Positions 63,973 through 64,000 of a stretch of DNA of 64,000 nt are shown here, piece by piece (position 1 is the first letter of the stretch; each line of letters starts with the position of its first letter). The stretch spans positions 1 through 64,000 of the forward strand of contig NZ_BBMA01000003.1 in assembly GCF_000971215.1 (NCBI RefSeq), written 5' to 3'. Under the pieces are notes generated by a model. It made no database searches, was not told where the DNA came from, and saw nothing but the letters and a program-made list of their open reading frames with translations. The stretch comes from Demequina silvatica. GTDB taxonomy: Bacteria > Actinomycetota > Actinomycetes > Actinomycetales > Demequinaceae. The position numbers and the translations under genes are program-made.

Positions 63973-64000
63973 TCGACTCTCCGGGCGGGACGGCGCCCGT

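Overview
This is a 64 kb, very G+C-rich stretch of chromosome from an actinobacterium. The gene order is the conserved actinobacterial core: pmt/rsmI, metG, tatD, an Rpf-like gene, rsmA, ispE, glmU, prs, mfd, mazG, eno, the divIC-like gene, DUF501, ppx, tRNA-Leu, then greA, DUF4307, hemolysin III, uppS and phoH. Many GTG and TTG starts, a protein O-mannosyltransferase, a G5-domain muralytic protein and a DUF222/HNH (13E12-type) gene all fit Actinomycetota. A Micrococcales lineage is likely, but the genus cannot be read from this window. No rRNA, prophage, CRISPR array or complete insertion sequence was found.

Layout. 1-2.5 kb: a membrane transporter and an HdeD-like protein (minus strand), then an Lrp/AsnC regulator. 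2.5-11.2 kb: protein mannosylation, 16S rRNA methylation (rsmI, rsmA), a D,D-carboxypeptidase, methionyl-tRNA synthetase, TatD, a cell-wall lytic factor and ispE. 11.2-21.8 kb: mscL, a TetR regulator, tRNA-Gln, glmU-prs, a proton-pumping pyrophosphatase with a glycosyltransferase, two membrane proteins, L25 and pth. 21.8-27.3 kb: a pentapeptide-repeat protein, a beta-phosphoglucomutase/GH65 disaccharide phosphorylase pair and a DUF222-HNH gene. 27.3-33.1 kb: a polar amino acid ABC importer, then a three-gene operon (S-adenosylhomocysteine hydrolase-like, deaminase, DUF985 cupin). 33.1-42.3 kb: mfd to YaeQ, including tRNA-Leu(UAA). 42.4-44.6 kb: a PadR-controlled ABC exporter. 44.6-51.3 kb: an MTHFR-like gene and a complete fructose PTS with its general components (fruR-fruK-fruA-ptsH-ptsI). 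51.5-60 kb: BI-1 protein, MsrA, a second AI-2E-type transporter, RlmC, GreA, DUF4307, TrhA, UppS and PhoH. 60-64 kb: an iron-siderophore ABC importer that runs to the window edge.

The most unusual feature is a non-palindromic 12-mer, GGGGACGATGCG. It occurs exactly 16 times on the two strands, and its 11-base core GGGACGATGCG occurs 24 times, about once per 2.7 kb with no strand bias. Nine of the 24 lie in the roughly 5% of the window that is intergenic. The coding copies fall mostly in flexible tails and linkers and read DDAP or ASSP. Several copies share about 22 bp. The core also sits in the stems of two terminator hairpins. The pattern resembles DNA-uptake or other dispersed recognition sequences and is not explained by any gene here.

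A second theme is leaderless transcription. About a dozen genes have a TANNNT-like -10 hexamer 6-8 nt before the start codon and no ribosome-binding site. In three of them the stop codon of the upstream gene forms part of that -10 hexamer.
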